Positions 27,166-34,823 of a DNA stretch of 64,000 nt are shown piece after piece (position 1 is the stretch's first letter; each line of letters starts with the position of its first letter). Source of the DNA: Pseudonocardia autotrophica (GTDB lineage: Bacteria > Actinomycetota > Actinomycetes > Mycobacteriales > Pseudonocardiaceae); the NCBI RefSeq assembly GCF_000717175.1, contig NZ_JNYD01000003.1, forward strand, positions 496,001 through 560,000, written 5' to 3'. Both the position numbers and the translations under genes were made by a program. Below the pieces are notes generated by a model, which made no database searches, was not told the DNA's origin, and saw only the letters and a list, made by a program, of their open reading frames with translations.

Positions 27166-27972
27166 TCAGCCCGCGACGAGGGCCTGACCGCCGTCGACGG
27201 GCAGGGCGACACCGGTGACGAAGCCGGCGTCGTCGGAGGCGAGCCAGAGGGCGGCGTGGGCGACGTCCCAGCCGGTGCCCATCTTGCCGCGCAGCGGCAC
27301 GTGCGAGTCCCGCTCGGCGATGACCTGCTCACGGGTGCGGCCGTCGAGGCCGACGCGGTTCTCGATCGCCATCGGCGTCTCCATGAGGCCCGGCAGGATG
27401 GCGTTCGCCCGGATCCCGCGCGGTGCGTACCGCACGGCGATGTTCTCGATCATCGCGACGACGCCCGCCTTGGAGGTCTTGTAGGCGATGTACGGGTAGT
27501 CGATGAGCGAGGCCAGCGACCCCACCGCCAGCACGACGCCACCGCCTTGCTCCTCCATGATCGGAAGCACGTGCTTGCAGGTCACGACCATGGAGGTGAG
27601 GTTGATCCGGGTGACCCGGTCGAACGTCTCCATGTCGATGTCCCCGATCACGGCGTCCCCGCCGGCGAGGCTGACCCCGACGTTGTTGTGCAGCACGTCG
27701 ATCCCGCCCATGGTGGACCGCGCGAAGGCGACCATGTGGGCGATGGAGGACTCGTCGGTGACGTCCGCGGCGACCGCCCAGGCCTTCCCGCCCTCCGCCA
27801 CGATCTCGTCGACGGTCGCCGCCGCCCGCTCCAGCTCCCGGTCCGCCACGACGACCTCGGCGCCCTCGCGGGCGAACAACACCGCCGTCGCGCGCCCGTT
27901 GCCGACGGTCGAACCGGGGGTCTGGCCCCCGCCCACCACGAGCGTGCGCCTGCCCTCGAGCCGCTTTCCCAT
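27166..27972 (-). CDS. SDR with expanded glycine loop (GNGRA type)
   Basis: A 268-residue SDR and last gene of the E1-E2 operon. Instead of the compact TGxxxGxG loop it has VVGGGQTPGSTVGNGRA (about 12-28), an insertion of several residues followed by GNGRA. HNNVG replaces NNAG. Catalytic Y-K is in YKTSK. Two plus-strand SDRs at 46540 and 47464 share this unusual loop. ATG 27972 is chosen over ATG 28002 because AGGAGAGGTG is correctly spaced only for it. A dehydrogenase acting beside the VOC protein is inferred. Confidence 0.87.
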   Translation of the reverse strand: MGKRLEGRRTLVVGGGQTPGSTVGNGRATAVLFAREGAEVVVADRELERAAATVDEIVAEGGKAWAVAADVTDESSIAHMVAFARSTMGGIDVLHNNVGVSLAGGDAVIGDIDMETFDRVTRINLTSMVVTCKHVLPIMEEQGGGVVLAVGSLASLIDYPYIAYKTSKAGVVAMIENIAVRYAPRGIRANAILPGLMETPMAIENRVGLDGRTREQVIAERDSHVPLRGKMGTGWDVAHAALWLASDDAGFVTGVALPVDGGQALVAG

Positions 27973-27998
27973 CGTCACCTCTCCTGTCGTGCCGTCCG

Positions 27999-28526
27999 TC
28001 ATGTGTGCAGTCCCGGCAAGGTCTCCGACGGCTTGCGTCGCCGGGGGACCTCGATGACCTCGACGACGATCGGGTCGACCGCCGGGATCTCGTAGTAGGC
28101 GAACCCGCCGTCGCCGTCCAGGCCGTAGTGGAAGCCCGTCTGGATCGGCTCGAAGCCGTCGGCGCGGAACGACGCGATGGCCGCCTCGACGTCCTCGACG
28201 TGGTAGCCGAGGTGGTGCATGCCGTAGCCGTGCGCCTCGATCCACTCCGTGTAGATGTTGGGCCCCCGCAGCGTCTCCACCAGCTCGATCTGCGGCGCGG
28301 AGCCGCAGAGCGCGAGCCGGATGGCGAACTCGCCGGGCTCACCACGGTAGGTGAGGCCCTCGGTGTTCTGCGCGTCGTAGGAGTACACGCTCCAGTCGTC
28401 GCGCCCGAGCAGGGCGCTCCAGGCCCGCACGCCCGCCACCAGGTCCGGCACGTTCATGCTGATCTGGGTGGGGTGGCGGCCCGCGAGGAAGCGCGGCAGG
28501 CCCGCCGGGTCAGACGTGCTCGTCAT
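27999..28526 (-). CDS. VOC-superfamily protein
   Basis: A 175-residue VOC protein. HPTQISMNVPDLVAGVRAW (about 18-36) starts the first module and GMHHLGYHVEDVEAAI the second, the latter resembling methylmalonyl-CoA epimerase-like members. Metal ligands would be H/Q in the first strand, H in MHHLGYHV and the glutamate near VVEVIEVP. Epimerase, isomerase or lyase function is possible. It overlaps the CMD gene by 17 bp upstream and is followed 26 bases later by the GNGRA-type SDR. Confidence 0.86.
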   Translation of the reverse strand: MTSTSDPAGLPRFLAGRHPTQISMNVPDLVAGVRAWSALLGRDDWSVYSYDAQNTEGLTYRGEPGEFAIRLALCGSAPQIELVETLRGPNIYTEWIEAHGYGMHHLGYHVEDVEAAIASFRADGFEPIQTGFHYGLDGDGGFAYYEIPAVDPIVVEVIEVPRRRKPSETLPGLHT

Positions 28527-28911
28527 CGGCGAGCACCGCCTCGAAGACCCGGTTCGCGTCGATGGCCGCGGGGAAGCCGCAGTAGGGGATCGCGTGCACG
28601 ATCACCTCGCGGATCTCCGCGGGCGTGCAGCCGTTGTTCAGTGCCCCGCGCAGGTGGATCCGCAGCTCGTGTGGCCGGTTGAGGGCGATCAGCATCGACA
28701 CGGTCGCGATGCTGCGCTCGCGGCGCGCCAGTCCGGGCCGGGCCCACACGGTGCCCCAGCCGAACTCGGTGATCAGGCGCTGCAGGTCCGTCGGCTCGGC
28801 GCCGGGGACGATGCTGCGCTCCACGTGCCGGGCGCCCAGCACCGCGCGCCGCAGTTCGGTCCCGCGGGTGAACGCCTCCGGCTCGGCGGTGGGGTCGGGG
28901 GTCGTGCTCAT
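28510..28911 (-). CDS. carboxymuconolactone decarboxylase-fold protein
   Basis: A 133-residue protein of the CMD/AhpD fold. The core is SIATVSMLIALNRPHELRIH followed by CTPAEIREVIVHAIPYCGFPAA, typical of 4-carboxymuconolactone decarboxylase. The AhpD C-x-x-C redox pair is absent, so a decarboxylase or lactone-isomerising role is more likely than peroxidase. ATG 28911 overlaps the upstream SDR stop by 4 bp. Fourth gene of the operon led by E1. Confidence 0.87.
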   Translation of the reverse strand: MSTTPDPTAEPEAFTRGTELRRAVLGARHVERSIVPGAEPTDLQRLITEFGWGTVWARPGLARRERSIATVSMLIALNRPHELRIHLRGALNNGCTPAEIREVIVHAIPYCGFPAAIDANRVFEAVLADDEHV

Positions 28912-29729
28912 GTCTGCTCCGTTCGGGTCGCGCCGCGGCGCTCGAAGTAGGTGGCGACGTCGTACCAGCCGAGCAGCGCCCCGCCGTCGACGTCCAGGGC
29001 CACGCCGTTGATCATCGACGCGGCGGGGGAGGCGAGGAACAGGACCGCGTCGGCCTGGTCGTCCGGGGTGGTCAGCCGGCCCGCGGGCACACTCGCCACG
29101 CGGGCCCGCATGGTCTCCTCCGACGCCGTGCGCAACAGCATCGGCGACGTGACCGGGCCGGGGCACACGGCGTTGACGGTGATGCCGTCCGGCGCAGCCT
29201 CGTAGGCGAGGTGCCGGGTGAAGGCGAGCAGACCGCCCTTGGCCGCGGTGTAGGCGGCGGAGGCGTTGTAGCTGATCCGCCGCCCGGCCACCGACGCCAC
29301 GTTGACCATGGCGCCGCCGCCGCGGGCCCGCAGTGCGGGCAGCGCCGCCCGGCTGGTGAGGAAAGGCCCGGTCAGGTTGACATCGACCACGCGCCGCCAG
29401 TCCTGCGGGTCCGTCTCCTCGATGATCGCGGTGGTGCTGATGCCCGCGTTGTTGACCAACACGTCCAGCCCGCCGTACGTGCCGTCGGTGAACGCCACCA
29501 GCTCCTGCACACGGTCGACGTCGGTCACGTCGACCGCGAACCCGGCCGCGGAGCCGCCCGTCCCGGTGATCTGCGCGGCCGCCGCCTCGGCGGCCGCGCC
29601 GTCGTGGTCGGCGACCACCACGGCCGCGCCCACCGCGGCGAACCGATCGGCGAGGGTTCGTCCGATGCCCTGCGCGGCGCCGGTGACCACGACCACGCGG
29701 TCACGGAAGTCGAAGCTGGGTCGTGCCAT
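28908..29729 (-). CDS. classical SDR
   Basis: A 273-residue SDR with VTGAAQGIGRTLADRF (15-30), VADHD after strand 2 (NAD preference), NNAG, serine in NVASVAG, and Y-T-A-A-K. ATG 29729 follows GGGAGGTGG. It begins 20 bases after the E2 stop and overlaps the CMD gene. It probably oxidises a hydroxyl intermediate of the same pathway as the 2-oxoacid dehydrogenase. Confidence 0.9.
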   Translation of the reverse strand: MARPSFDFRDRVVVVTGAAQGIGRTLADRFAAVGAAVVVADHDGAAAEAAAAQITGTGGSAAGFAVDVTDVDRVQELVAFTDGTYGGLDVLVNNAGISTTAIIEETDPQDWRRVVDVNLTGPFLTSRAALPALRARGGGAMVNVASVAGRRISYNASAAYTAAKGGLLAFTRHLAYEAAPDGITVNAVCPGPVTSPMLLRTASEETMRARVASVPAGRLTTPDDQADAVLFLASPAASMINGVALDVDGGALLGWYDVATYFERRGATRTEQT

Positions 29730-29749
29730 GTCCACCTCCCGGGATCGGT

Positions 29750-31018
29750 TCAGACGAGGATGCCGAGCGGAGCCTCGACGCGGCGGACGAACTCCTGCAT
29801 CCACCGTGCCGCCACCGCACCGTCGATCACCCGGTGGTCGGCGGACAGCGTGACGGTCATCATCCGGGCCACCTCGAGCGCGCCGTCGACGACGACGGGG
29901 CGCTCGGCCACGGTGCCCACCGCCAGGATCGCCGACTGCGGCGGGTTGATGATCGCCGTGAACTCGGTGACACCGAACATGCCCAGGTTGGACACGGTGA
30001 ACGACCCGCCTTCGATCTCGCGCTGCTTGAGCCTGCCCTCGCGGGCGCGCTCGGCGAGGTCACGGGCCGCCGTCGACACCCCGGTGACCGAGGTGCGGGC
30101 GACGTCTCGCAGGACCGGGGTGACCAGGCCGCCGTCGATCGCCACGGCCAGCCCGACGTCGACCTGCTCGGGCTTGAGCAGCGCGTCACCGCCCCAGACG
30201 GCGTTGGCCTCGGGCACCGCCAGCAGGGCACCGGCGACGGCCTTGACCACGAAGTCGTTGAGCGACACCTTGACCGGCTGCTGGGCGTTGACCTCGGCGC
30301 GCAGCCGCATCAACGCGTCCATCCGGCACTCGCCCTTGAGGTAGAAGTGCGGGACGGTGCTCTTGCTCTCGGTGAGCCTGCGCGCGATGGCCCGGCGCAT
30401 GGGGGAGAGCGCCTCGCGGGTGACACCGTCGGGGACGGTGGCCTCCGCGGGGGCGGTGGCCTCCGCGGGCTCGGGCTCGGGGCGGGCCTGCGGCGCCGGT
30501 GCGGTCGGGGCGGGGGTCGTGCGCTCGGCGAGGAGCGCGTCGATGTCCTTGCGCACCACCCGGCCCCGCGGACCCGAGCCACTCACACCGTCGAGGTCGA
30601 TGCCGTGTTCCTGGGCCAGCCTGCGGACCAGCGGGCTCACGAACCTGCGTCCCCGGGCAGGGCCCGACCCGTTGGTGGAGCTCGCGCCCCCGGTGGCGGG
30701 TGCGACGGTGGCGGGTTCGGGCCGGGGTTCGGGCTGGGGGTCGGGCTCGGGCTGGGGGTCCGTGCCGGGCACCTCCTCACCCTCCGTGCCGACCACCAGG
30801 ACCGGTGTGCCGACGGCGAGCGTCTCCCCGTCGCCGACCAGCAGCTTCAGGACGGTGCCCGCCACCTCCGCGGTGAACTCGACGACGGCCTTGTCCGTCT
30901 CGACCTCGGCCAGCACGTCGCCGACGGCGACGCTCTGACCCGGCGCGACCGTCCAGGACTGGATGGCGGCCTCGGCCGAGCCCGCGAGGATCTCGGGCAT
31001 GGTGACCACGGTGGCCAT
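29750..31018 (-). CDS. 2-oxoacid dehydrogenase E2 acyltransferase
   Basis: A 422-residue dihydrolipoyl acyltransferase. It has one lipoyl domain (1-80, lipoyl lysine K43 in ETDKAVVEF), a proline/glutamate-rich linker, and an E3-binding domain near 130-165 with SPLVRRLAQEHGIDL. The C-terminal catalytic domain carries the active-site motif ADHRVIDG. It receives the acyl group formed by the ThDP E1 and passes it to CoA. The start overlaps the E1 stop by one base (TGATG). No E3 gene accompanies it, so a housekeeping lipoamide dehydrogenase must serve. Acetoin-, pyruvate- and branched-chain-type complexes share this layout. Confidence 0.93.
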   Translation of the reverse strand: MATVVTMPEILAGSAEAAIQSWTVAPGQSVAVGDVLAEVETDKAVVEFTAEVAGTVLKLLVGDGETLAVGTPVLVVGTEGEEVPGTDPQPEPDPQPEPRPEPATVAPATGGASSTNGSGPARGRRFVSPLVRRLAQEHGIDLDGVSGSGPRGRVVRKDIDALLAERTTPAPTAPAPQARPEPEPAEATAPAEATVPDGVTREALSPMRRAIARRLTESKSTVPHFYLKGECRMDALMRLRAEVNAQQPVKVSLNDFVVKAVAGALLAVPEANAVWGGDALLKPEQVDVGLAVAIDGGLVTPVLRDVARTSVTGVSTAARDLAERAREGRLKQREIEGGSFTVSNLGMFGVTEFTAIINPPQSAILAVGTVAERPVVVDGALEVARMMTVTLSADHRVIDGAVAARWMQEFVRRVEAPLGILV

Positions 31019-33204
31019 CAGGCACCCCCGCGCGCGGCACGGACCCGCAGCAGTCCCTCGGCGGTCTCCTCCACGCCGGCGTACGCCGCGCGCTCGAGCA
31101 CCTTGGAGATGCTCGGTGAGGCCTCCCGCCCGGTGACCCGCTCCACGGGCTGGTCGAGCCAGTCGAAGAAGCGGCGCTGGATCTCGTCGGCCAGCCAGCC
31201 GCCGTAGGACGTGCCCAGCACGCCCTGCTCCACGATGAGGACGTTGTTGGTCCGCTCGATGCTCTCGCCGATGGTGTCCCAGTCCAGCGAGGCCCGGTCG
31301 AGCCAGCGGAGGTCCACCACCTCGGCGTCCACCCCGGTCTGCTCCACCGCGTCCAGGGCGACCTGCACCATGGACAGGTAGCTGAGCACGGTCATCTCCT
31401 GCCCGCGGCGCCGGATCGCGGCCTTGCCGAGGGGCAGGTGGTAGTCGAGGTCGCCCTCGGGGATCTCGTCCCTGCGGCCGTAGAGGTCCACGTGCTCGAT
31501 CACCAGCACGGGGTCGTCGAGGGTGAGCGCGCTGTTCATCAGGCCGACGTAGTCCGCGGCGGTCGAGGGGGCCACGATCCGCCAGCCGGGCGCGGTGGCG
31601 AAGATGCCCGCCGGGTCCATCAGGTGCTGGGAGCCGTAGCCCGAGCCCATCGCGATCTTGGTCCGCAGCACCAGCGGCACGGGATTGGAGCCGCCGAACA
31701 TGTGGCGTGCCTTGCCGATCTGGTTGAAGACCTGGTCGGCGGCGACCCAGAGGAAGTCCGGGTACATGAACTCGACGACGGGCCGGTACCGGCCGTCGAG
31801 CGCGAGCCCACCGCCGAGGCCCGCGAACGCGTTCTCACTGATCGGGGTGCCGAGCACGCGGTCGGGGTGGGTGTCGGCCAGGCCCTTGGTGGCGCCGTTG
31901 GTCCCGCCGCCGAGCCGGTGCACGTCCTCGCCGAGGACGACCACCCGGTCGTCCTCCTTCATCCGGGTGCCGACCACCGACGCGACCGCCTCGACGAACT
32001 TCACGGAGCGGGTGGCGCCGGAGTGCTCCACCGGGTCCAGCATCCGCTGCCCGGCGAGCTCCGAGGCGTCGCCCCGCACCCCGACGTCCACGAACGACGG
32101 GTCCGGCCACAGCTCCGGCCGGATCCTGCGCCGGTCGGCGCGGTCGGGATCGGACTCGGTGAGGGCGCCCGCGACCTCGCGCATGACCGCCTGCGACTGC
32201 CCGCGCAGCCCGGTGAGCTGCTGCTCGGTCAGCAGGCCGCGCTCGGCGATCCTGGCCTCGAGCAACGCGATCGGGTCCCGGTCGCGCCAGCCGGCCTCCT
32301 CGGCCTTGGAACGGTAGCCGAAAGCGCTGCCGGGGTAGGGGCCGTTCTGGTGGAAGTAGCGGTAGACCTCGGCCTCGACCACCACCGGTCCCTCCCCCGC
32401 CCGCATCCGCTCCGCCGCCAGTGCCATGGTGAGGTGCACGGCGAGCGGGTCCATGCCGTCGACCCGGTAGGACGGGATGCCGAACCCGGGGCCGCGGCCG
32501 GACAGCCGCGGCTCGGCCGTGGCCTCCTCGACGGTGGTGGACACGGCGTAGCGGTTGTTCTCGATGAAGAAGCAGAGCGGCAGCGACCACGCGGCCGCGA
32601 GGTTCATGGTCTCGAGGGTGGAGCCGATGTTGACCGCGCCGTCGCCGAAGTAGGTGACGGTGAGGTCGCTGGTGCCCGCGTGGCGCTGGGCCCAGGCGTT
32701 GCCCGCCGCCATGGGCACGCCGCCGCCGACGATGGCGTTGGTTCCGAGCGCGCCCGCCTCGAGCCACTGCAGGTGCATCGACCCGCCGCGGCCGCGGCAG
32801 TAGCCCTGCGCGAGACCGAGGATCTCGGCGAGCGTCTTCTGGAGCACGTCGCGCACGGGGGCGGTGACCAGGTCGTCCGCGGCGTGGGCGCCGCCGGTGA
32901 CATGGGTCAGCGCCTTCGCGAGGAACTGGTGGTGGCCCCGGTGCGAGCCGTTGACGGCATCGGTGGAGCGCAAGCCGATCACGGAGCCGACGGCGCCGCC
33001 CTCCTGGCCGATGCTGGAGTGCGCGGGCCCGTGGACCAGGCCTTGGCCCGCGAGGTCGAGGACCGTCTCCTCGAAGGCCCGGATGAGCTGCAACTGGCCG
33101 AGCATCGACACCAGCAGGGTGGGGTCGGCGGCCTTCCAGTCCGCAGCGGTGCTGGAGATCTCGAGCCACGGTGCGCCGGGCTGGATCCTACGGGTTCGTG
33201 TCAT
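31018..33204 (-). CDS. fused E1 alpha-beta of 2-oxoacid dehydrogenase complex
   Basis: A 728-residue ThDP enzyme in which E1-alpha and E1-beta are fused. The alpha part carries the ThDP motif from GDG (187-189) to NN (216-217). The beta part begins near residue 395 with VKFVEAVASVVGTRM and contains GLGGGLALDGRYRPVVEFMY. Such a fused E1 decarboxylates a 2-oxoacid, or cleaves a diketone or acetoin-like compound, and loads E2. It heads the six-gene operon down to 27166. The upstream 170 bp shared with the MmgE/PrpD gene contains two sites of the TGTCGACACT family. Confidence 0.93.
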   Translation of the reverse strand: MTRTRRIQPGAPWLEISSTAADWKAADPTLLVSMLGQLQLIRAFEETVLDLAGQGLVHGPAHSSIGQEGGAVGSVIGLRSTDAVNGSHRGHHQFLAKALTHVTGGAHAADDLVTAPVRDVLQKTLAEILGLAQGYCRGRGGSMHLQWLEAGALGTNAIVGGGVPMAAGNAWAQRHAGTSDLTVTYFGDGAVNIGSTLETMNLAAAWSLPLCFFIENNRYAVSTTVEEATAEPRLSGRGPGFGIPSYRVDGMDPLAVHLTMALAAERMRAGEGPVVVEAEVYRYFHQNGPYPGSAFGYRSKAEEAGWRDRDPIALLEARIAERGLLTEQQLTGLRGQSQAVMREVAGALTESDPDRADRRRIRPELWPDPSFVDVGVRGDASELAGQRMLDPVEHSGATRSVKFVEAVASVVGTRMKEDDRVVVLGEDVHRLGGGTNGATKGLADTHPDRVLGTPISENAFAGLGGGLALDGRYRPVVEFMYPDFLWVAADQVFNQIGKARHMFGGSNPVPLVLRTKIAMGSGYGSQHLMDPAGIFATAPGWRIVAPSTAADYVGLMNSALTLDDPVLVIEHVDLYGRRDEIPEGDLDYHLPLGKAAIRRRGQEMTVLSYLSMVQVALDAVEQTGVDAEVVDLRWLDRASLDWDTIGESIERTNNVLIVEQGVLGTSYGGWLADEIQRRFFDWLDQPVERVTGREASPSISKVLERAAYAGVEETAEGLLRVRAARGGA

Positions 33205-33280
33205 GTCTCCTCTTCATCACTGACGAGGTCGTCCGGCGTCGCGGTGGACCCGACGGCAAGCTACGGGATCGAACCGTTTT

Positions 33281-33292
33281 TGTCGACACTAG
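33281..33292. promoter_or_regulatory. TGTCGACACTAG operator, E1/PrpD region
   Basis: The 12-mer TGTCGACACTAG lies 77 bases upstream of the E1 start, and occurs identically at 40290-40301 before the FCD-type GntR gene. TGTCGACA is a perfect 8-bp palindrome. On the minus strand TAGTGT (33291-33286) could be the E1 -10 element, so a bound protein would block it. Confidence 0.6.
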
Positions 33293-33341
33293 CTTGACCA
33301 AGCAGCTCATCCAGTCGCATTGTGGGGGTGTTAGATCGCAA

Positions 33342-33351
33342 AGTGTGGACA
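33342..33351. promoter_or_regulatory. AGTGTGGACA, variant operator
   Basis: One mismatch from AGTGTCGACA at 40225-40234. It sits 23 bases upstream of the MmgE/PrpD start, giving this divergent region two sites about 50 bases apart, the same number as in the MHS/GntR region. TTGACC at 33294-33299 may serve the PrpD promoter. Confidence 0.45.
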
Positions 33352-33374
33352 CAACGACGTCAGGAGACCGCGGG

Positions 33375-34820
33375 ATGGCAGCAGGGATCGACGGCGCCGG
33401 GGTGACCTTCCTCCTGGCGGCGCACTCGGTGCGGCCGGCGGTGGAGACCGCGGCGGGCGGGCCGGTGCTCGCCGCTTCCGTGCTCGACACCCTCGGGTCC
33501 GCGGCAGGTGGGAGGCGGGAGGCGTCGGTCGTCCACGTGCGGCGCGCGCTCGGCGCCACCCTCGTGCCCGGGCCCGCGACCGTCTGGGTCTCGGGGGAGC
33601 GCACCGACGCGCCCACGGCGGCCCTGCTCAACGGCACGACGGCACACGCGCTGGACTACGACGACGTCAACGACCGCATGTCCGGGCACCCCAGCGCCGT
33701 GCTGTGGCCCGCGATCCTCGCGGTGGGCGAGGAGGTGGACGCGAGTGGCGCGGCCCTCGCCGAGGCCTACACCGTCGGCTTCGACACCATCGTGGCCGTC
33801 GCCGCGGCGCTCGACGTGCCCGCGCACTACACGAGGGGCTGGCACGCCACGGCGACGATCGGGACCGTCGGCGCCGCGGCCGCGGTGTCCCGGCTGCTCG
33901 GGCTGGACGCCGCGGGCACGGCCCACGCCCTCGGCCTCGCATCGACCACGGCGGCCGGGAGCAGGCAGAACTTCGGGACCATGGCCAAGCCGCTGCACGC
34001 GGGGCTGGCGGCGCGCAACGCCGTCGAGGCCGCCCGCTTCGCCGCCGCGGGCGTCACCGCCGATCCCGCCGAGCTCGACGGGCCGCTGGGCTTCGTCGCC
34101 CGCTTCGGCGGGGCCGGGCCCGGGGCGCCCCGGATCGTCGCCGAGCTGCTCGACACGCCCTCGCTGCTCGCCGTGGAGGGCCTGAACATCAAGAGCTACC
34201 CGGCCTGCTACAAGGTCCAGCGGGCGGTCGACGCCGCCCTGGCCGTACTCGACGGGACCCCGCTGCGGCCCGAGGACGTCCTGTCGGTCCGGGTGACGAC
34301 CGAGCCGGAGGGGCAGCAACCGCTCGTGCACCACCGGCCCACGGACGGCACGCAGGCGAAGTTCAGCATGGAGTACGTCGTCGCCGCCGCGCTGCTGGAC
34401 GGCCGGATCGACCTGTTCTCCTTCGCCGACGACCGGATCGCCCGGCCCGGGGTCGACGCCGTGCTGCGCCGGGTGGAGCCGAGGACCGCGCCGGTGCCCC
34501 CGGTCGGGCCGCCCACCTGGGAGGGCGGCTACGCCACGGTGGAGGTCGAGACCACCACCGGCGTGCGCACAGGGCGGCGGGACGTTCCGCACGGCGACCA
34601 CCGGGATCCGCTGACGTGGGCCGAGGTCGTGGCGAAGTTCGACTCGTGCTGCCGCTTCGGGGGCACCGCGTTCGATCCCGGGGCCCTGCCCGCCGCGCTC
34701 GCCGCGGCCGGCGCGGGCACCGCGGGGCTCCCCGGGGCCAGGGCGGTGACGGCGACCCTGCAGCCCGCCGCCCTCACCGCCACCGCCACGGTCACCGCCA
34801 CCGCCACCGCCACCGCGTGA
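33375..34820 (+). CDS. MmgE/PrpD family protein
   Basis: A 481-residue member of the family that includes 2-methylcitrate dehydratase and cis-aconitate decarboxylase. Markers are the N-terminal helical domain, NGTTAHALDYDDVND (about 85-99), the SGHPSAV segment after it, and KSYPACYKVQRAVDA further on. Dehydration or decarboxylation of a polycarboxylic acid is the family chemistry; the substrate is unknown. ATG 33375 follows CAGGAG. The last 15 or so residues are a Thr-Ala-rich tail encoded by an ACCGCC repeat, unlike family members I know. It is divergent from the E1 operon and converges on an aldehyde dehydrogenase. Confidence 0.88.
   Translation: MAAGIDGAGVTFLLAAHSVRPAVETAAGGPVLAASVLDTLGSAAGGRREASVVHVRRALGATLVPGPATVWVSGERTDAPTAALLNGTTAHALDYDDVNDRMSGHPSAVLWPAILAVGEEVDASGAALAEAYTVGFDTIVAVAAALDVPAHYTRGWHATATIGTVGAAAAVSRLLGLDAAGTAHALGLASTTAAGSRQNFGTMAKPLHAGLAARNAVEAARFAAAGVTADPAELDGPLGFVARFGGAGPGAPRIVAELLDTPSLLAVEGLNIKSYPACYKVQRAVDAALAVLDGTPLRPEDVLSVRVTTEPEGQQPLVHHRPTDGTQAKFSMEYVVAAALLDGRIDLFSFADDRIARPGVDAVLRRVEPRTAPVPPVGPPTWEGGYATVEVETTTGVRTGRRDVPHGDHRDPLTWAEVVAKFDSCCRFGGTAFDPGALPAALAAAGAGTAGLPGARAVTATLQPAALTATATVTATATATA
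34776..34817 (+). repeat. ACCGCC hexamer repeat in the PrpD 3' end
   Basis: Imperfect repeats of ACCGCC with two ACGGTC variants encode alternating Thr and Ala/Val at the extreme C-terminus. Simple-sequence slippage extending the reading frame is the likely origin. Confidence 0.6.
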
Positions 34821-34823
34821 GCG

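Noticed and set aside
27166..33204. Search for a dihydrolipoamide dehydrogenase (E3) gene in the operon
   Set aside because: No protein with the FAD/NAD disulfide oxidoreductase pattern (GGxCxxxGCxP) is present among the six genes or elsewhere in the window.
31438..33297. 619-codon open frame antisense to E1
   Set aside because: Same shadow effect; the opposite strand encodes a complete ThDP enzyme.
34776..34817. Tandem hexamers considered as a CRISPR or minisatellite
   Set aside because: Repeats are six bases without spacers and lie inside a coding C-terminus; simple sequence only.
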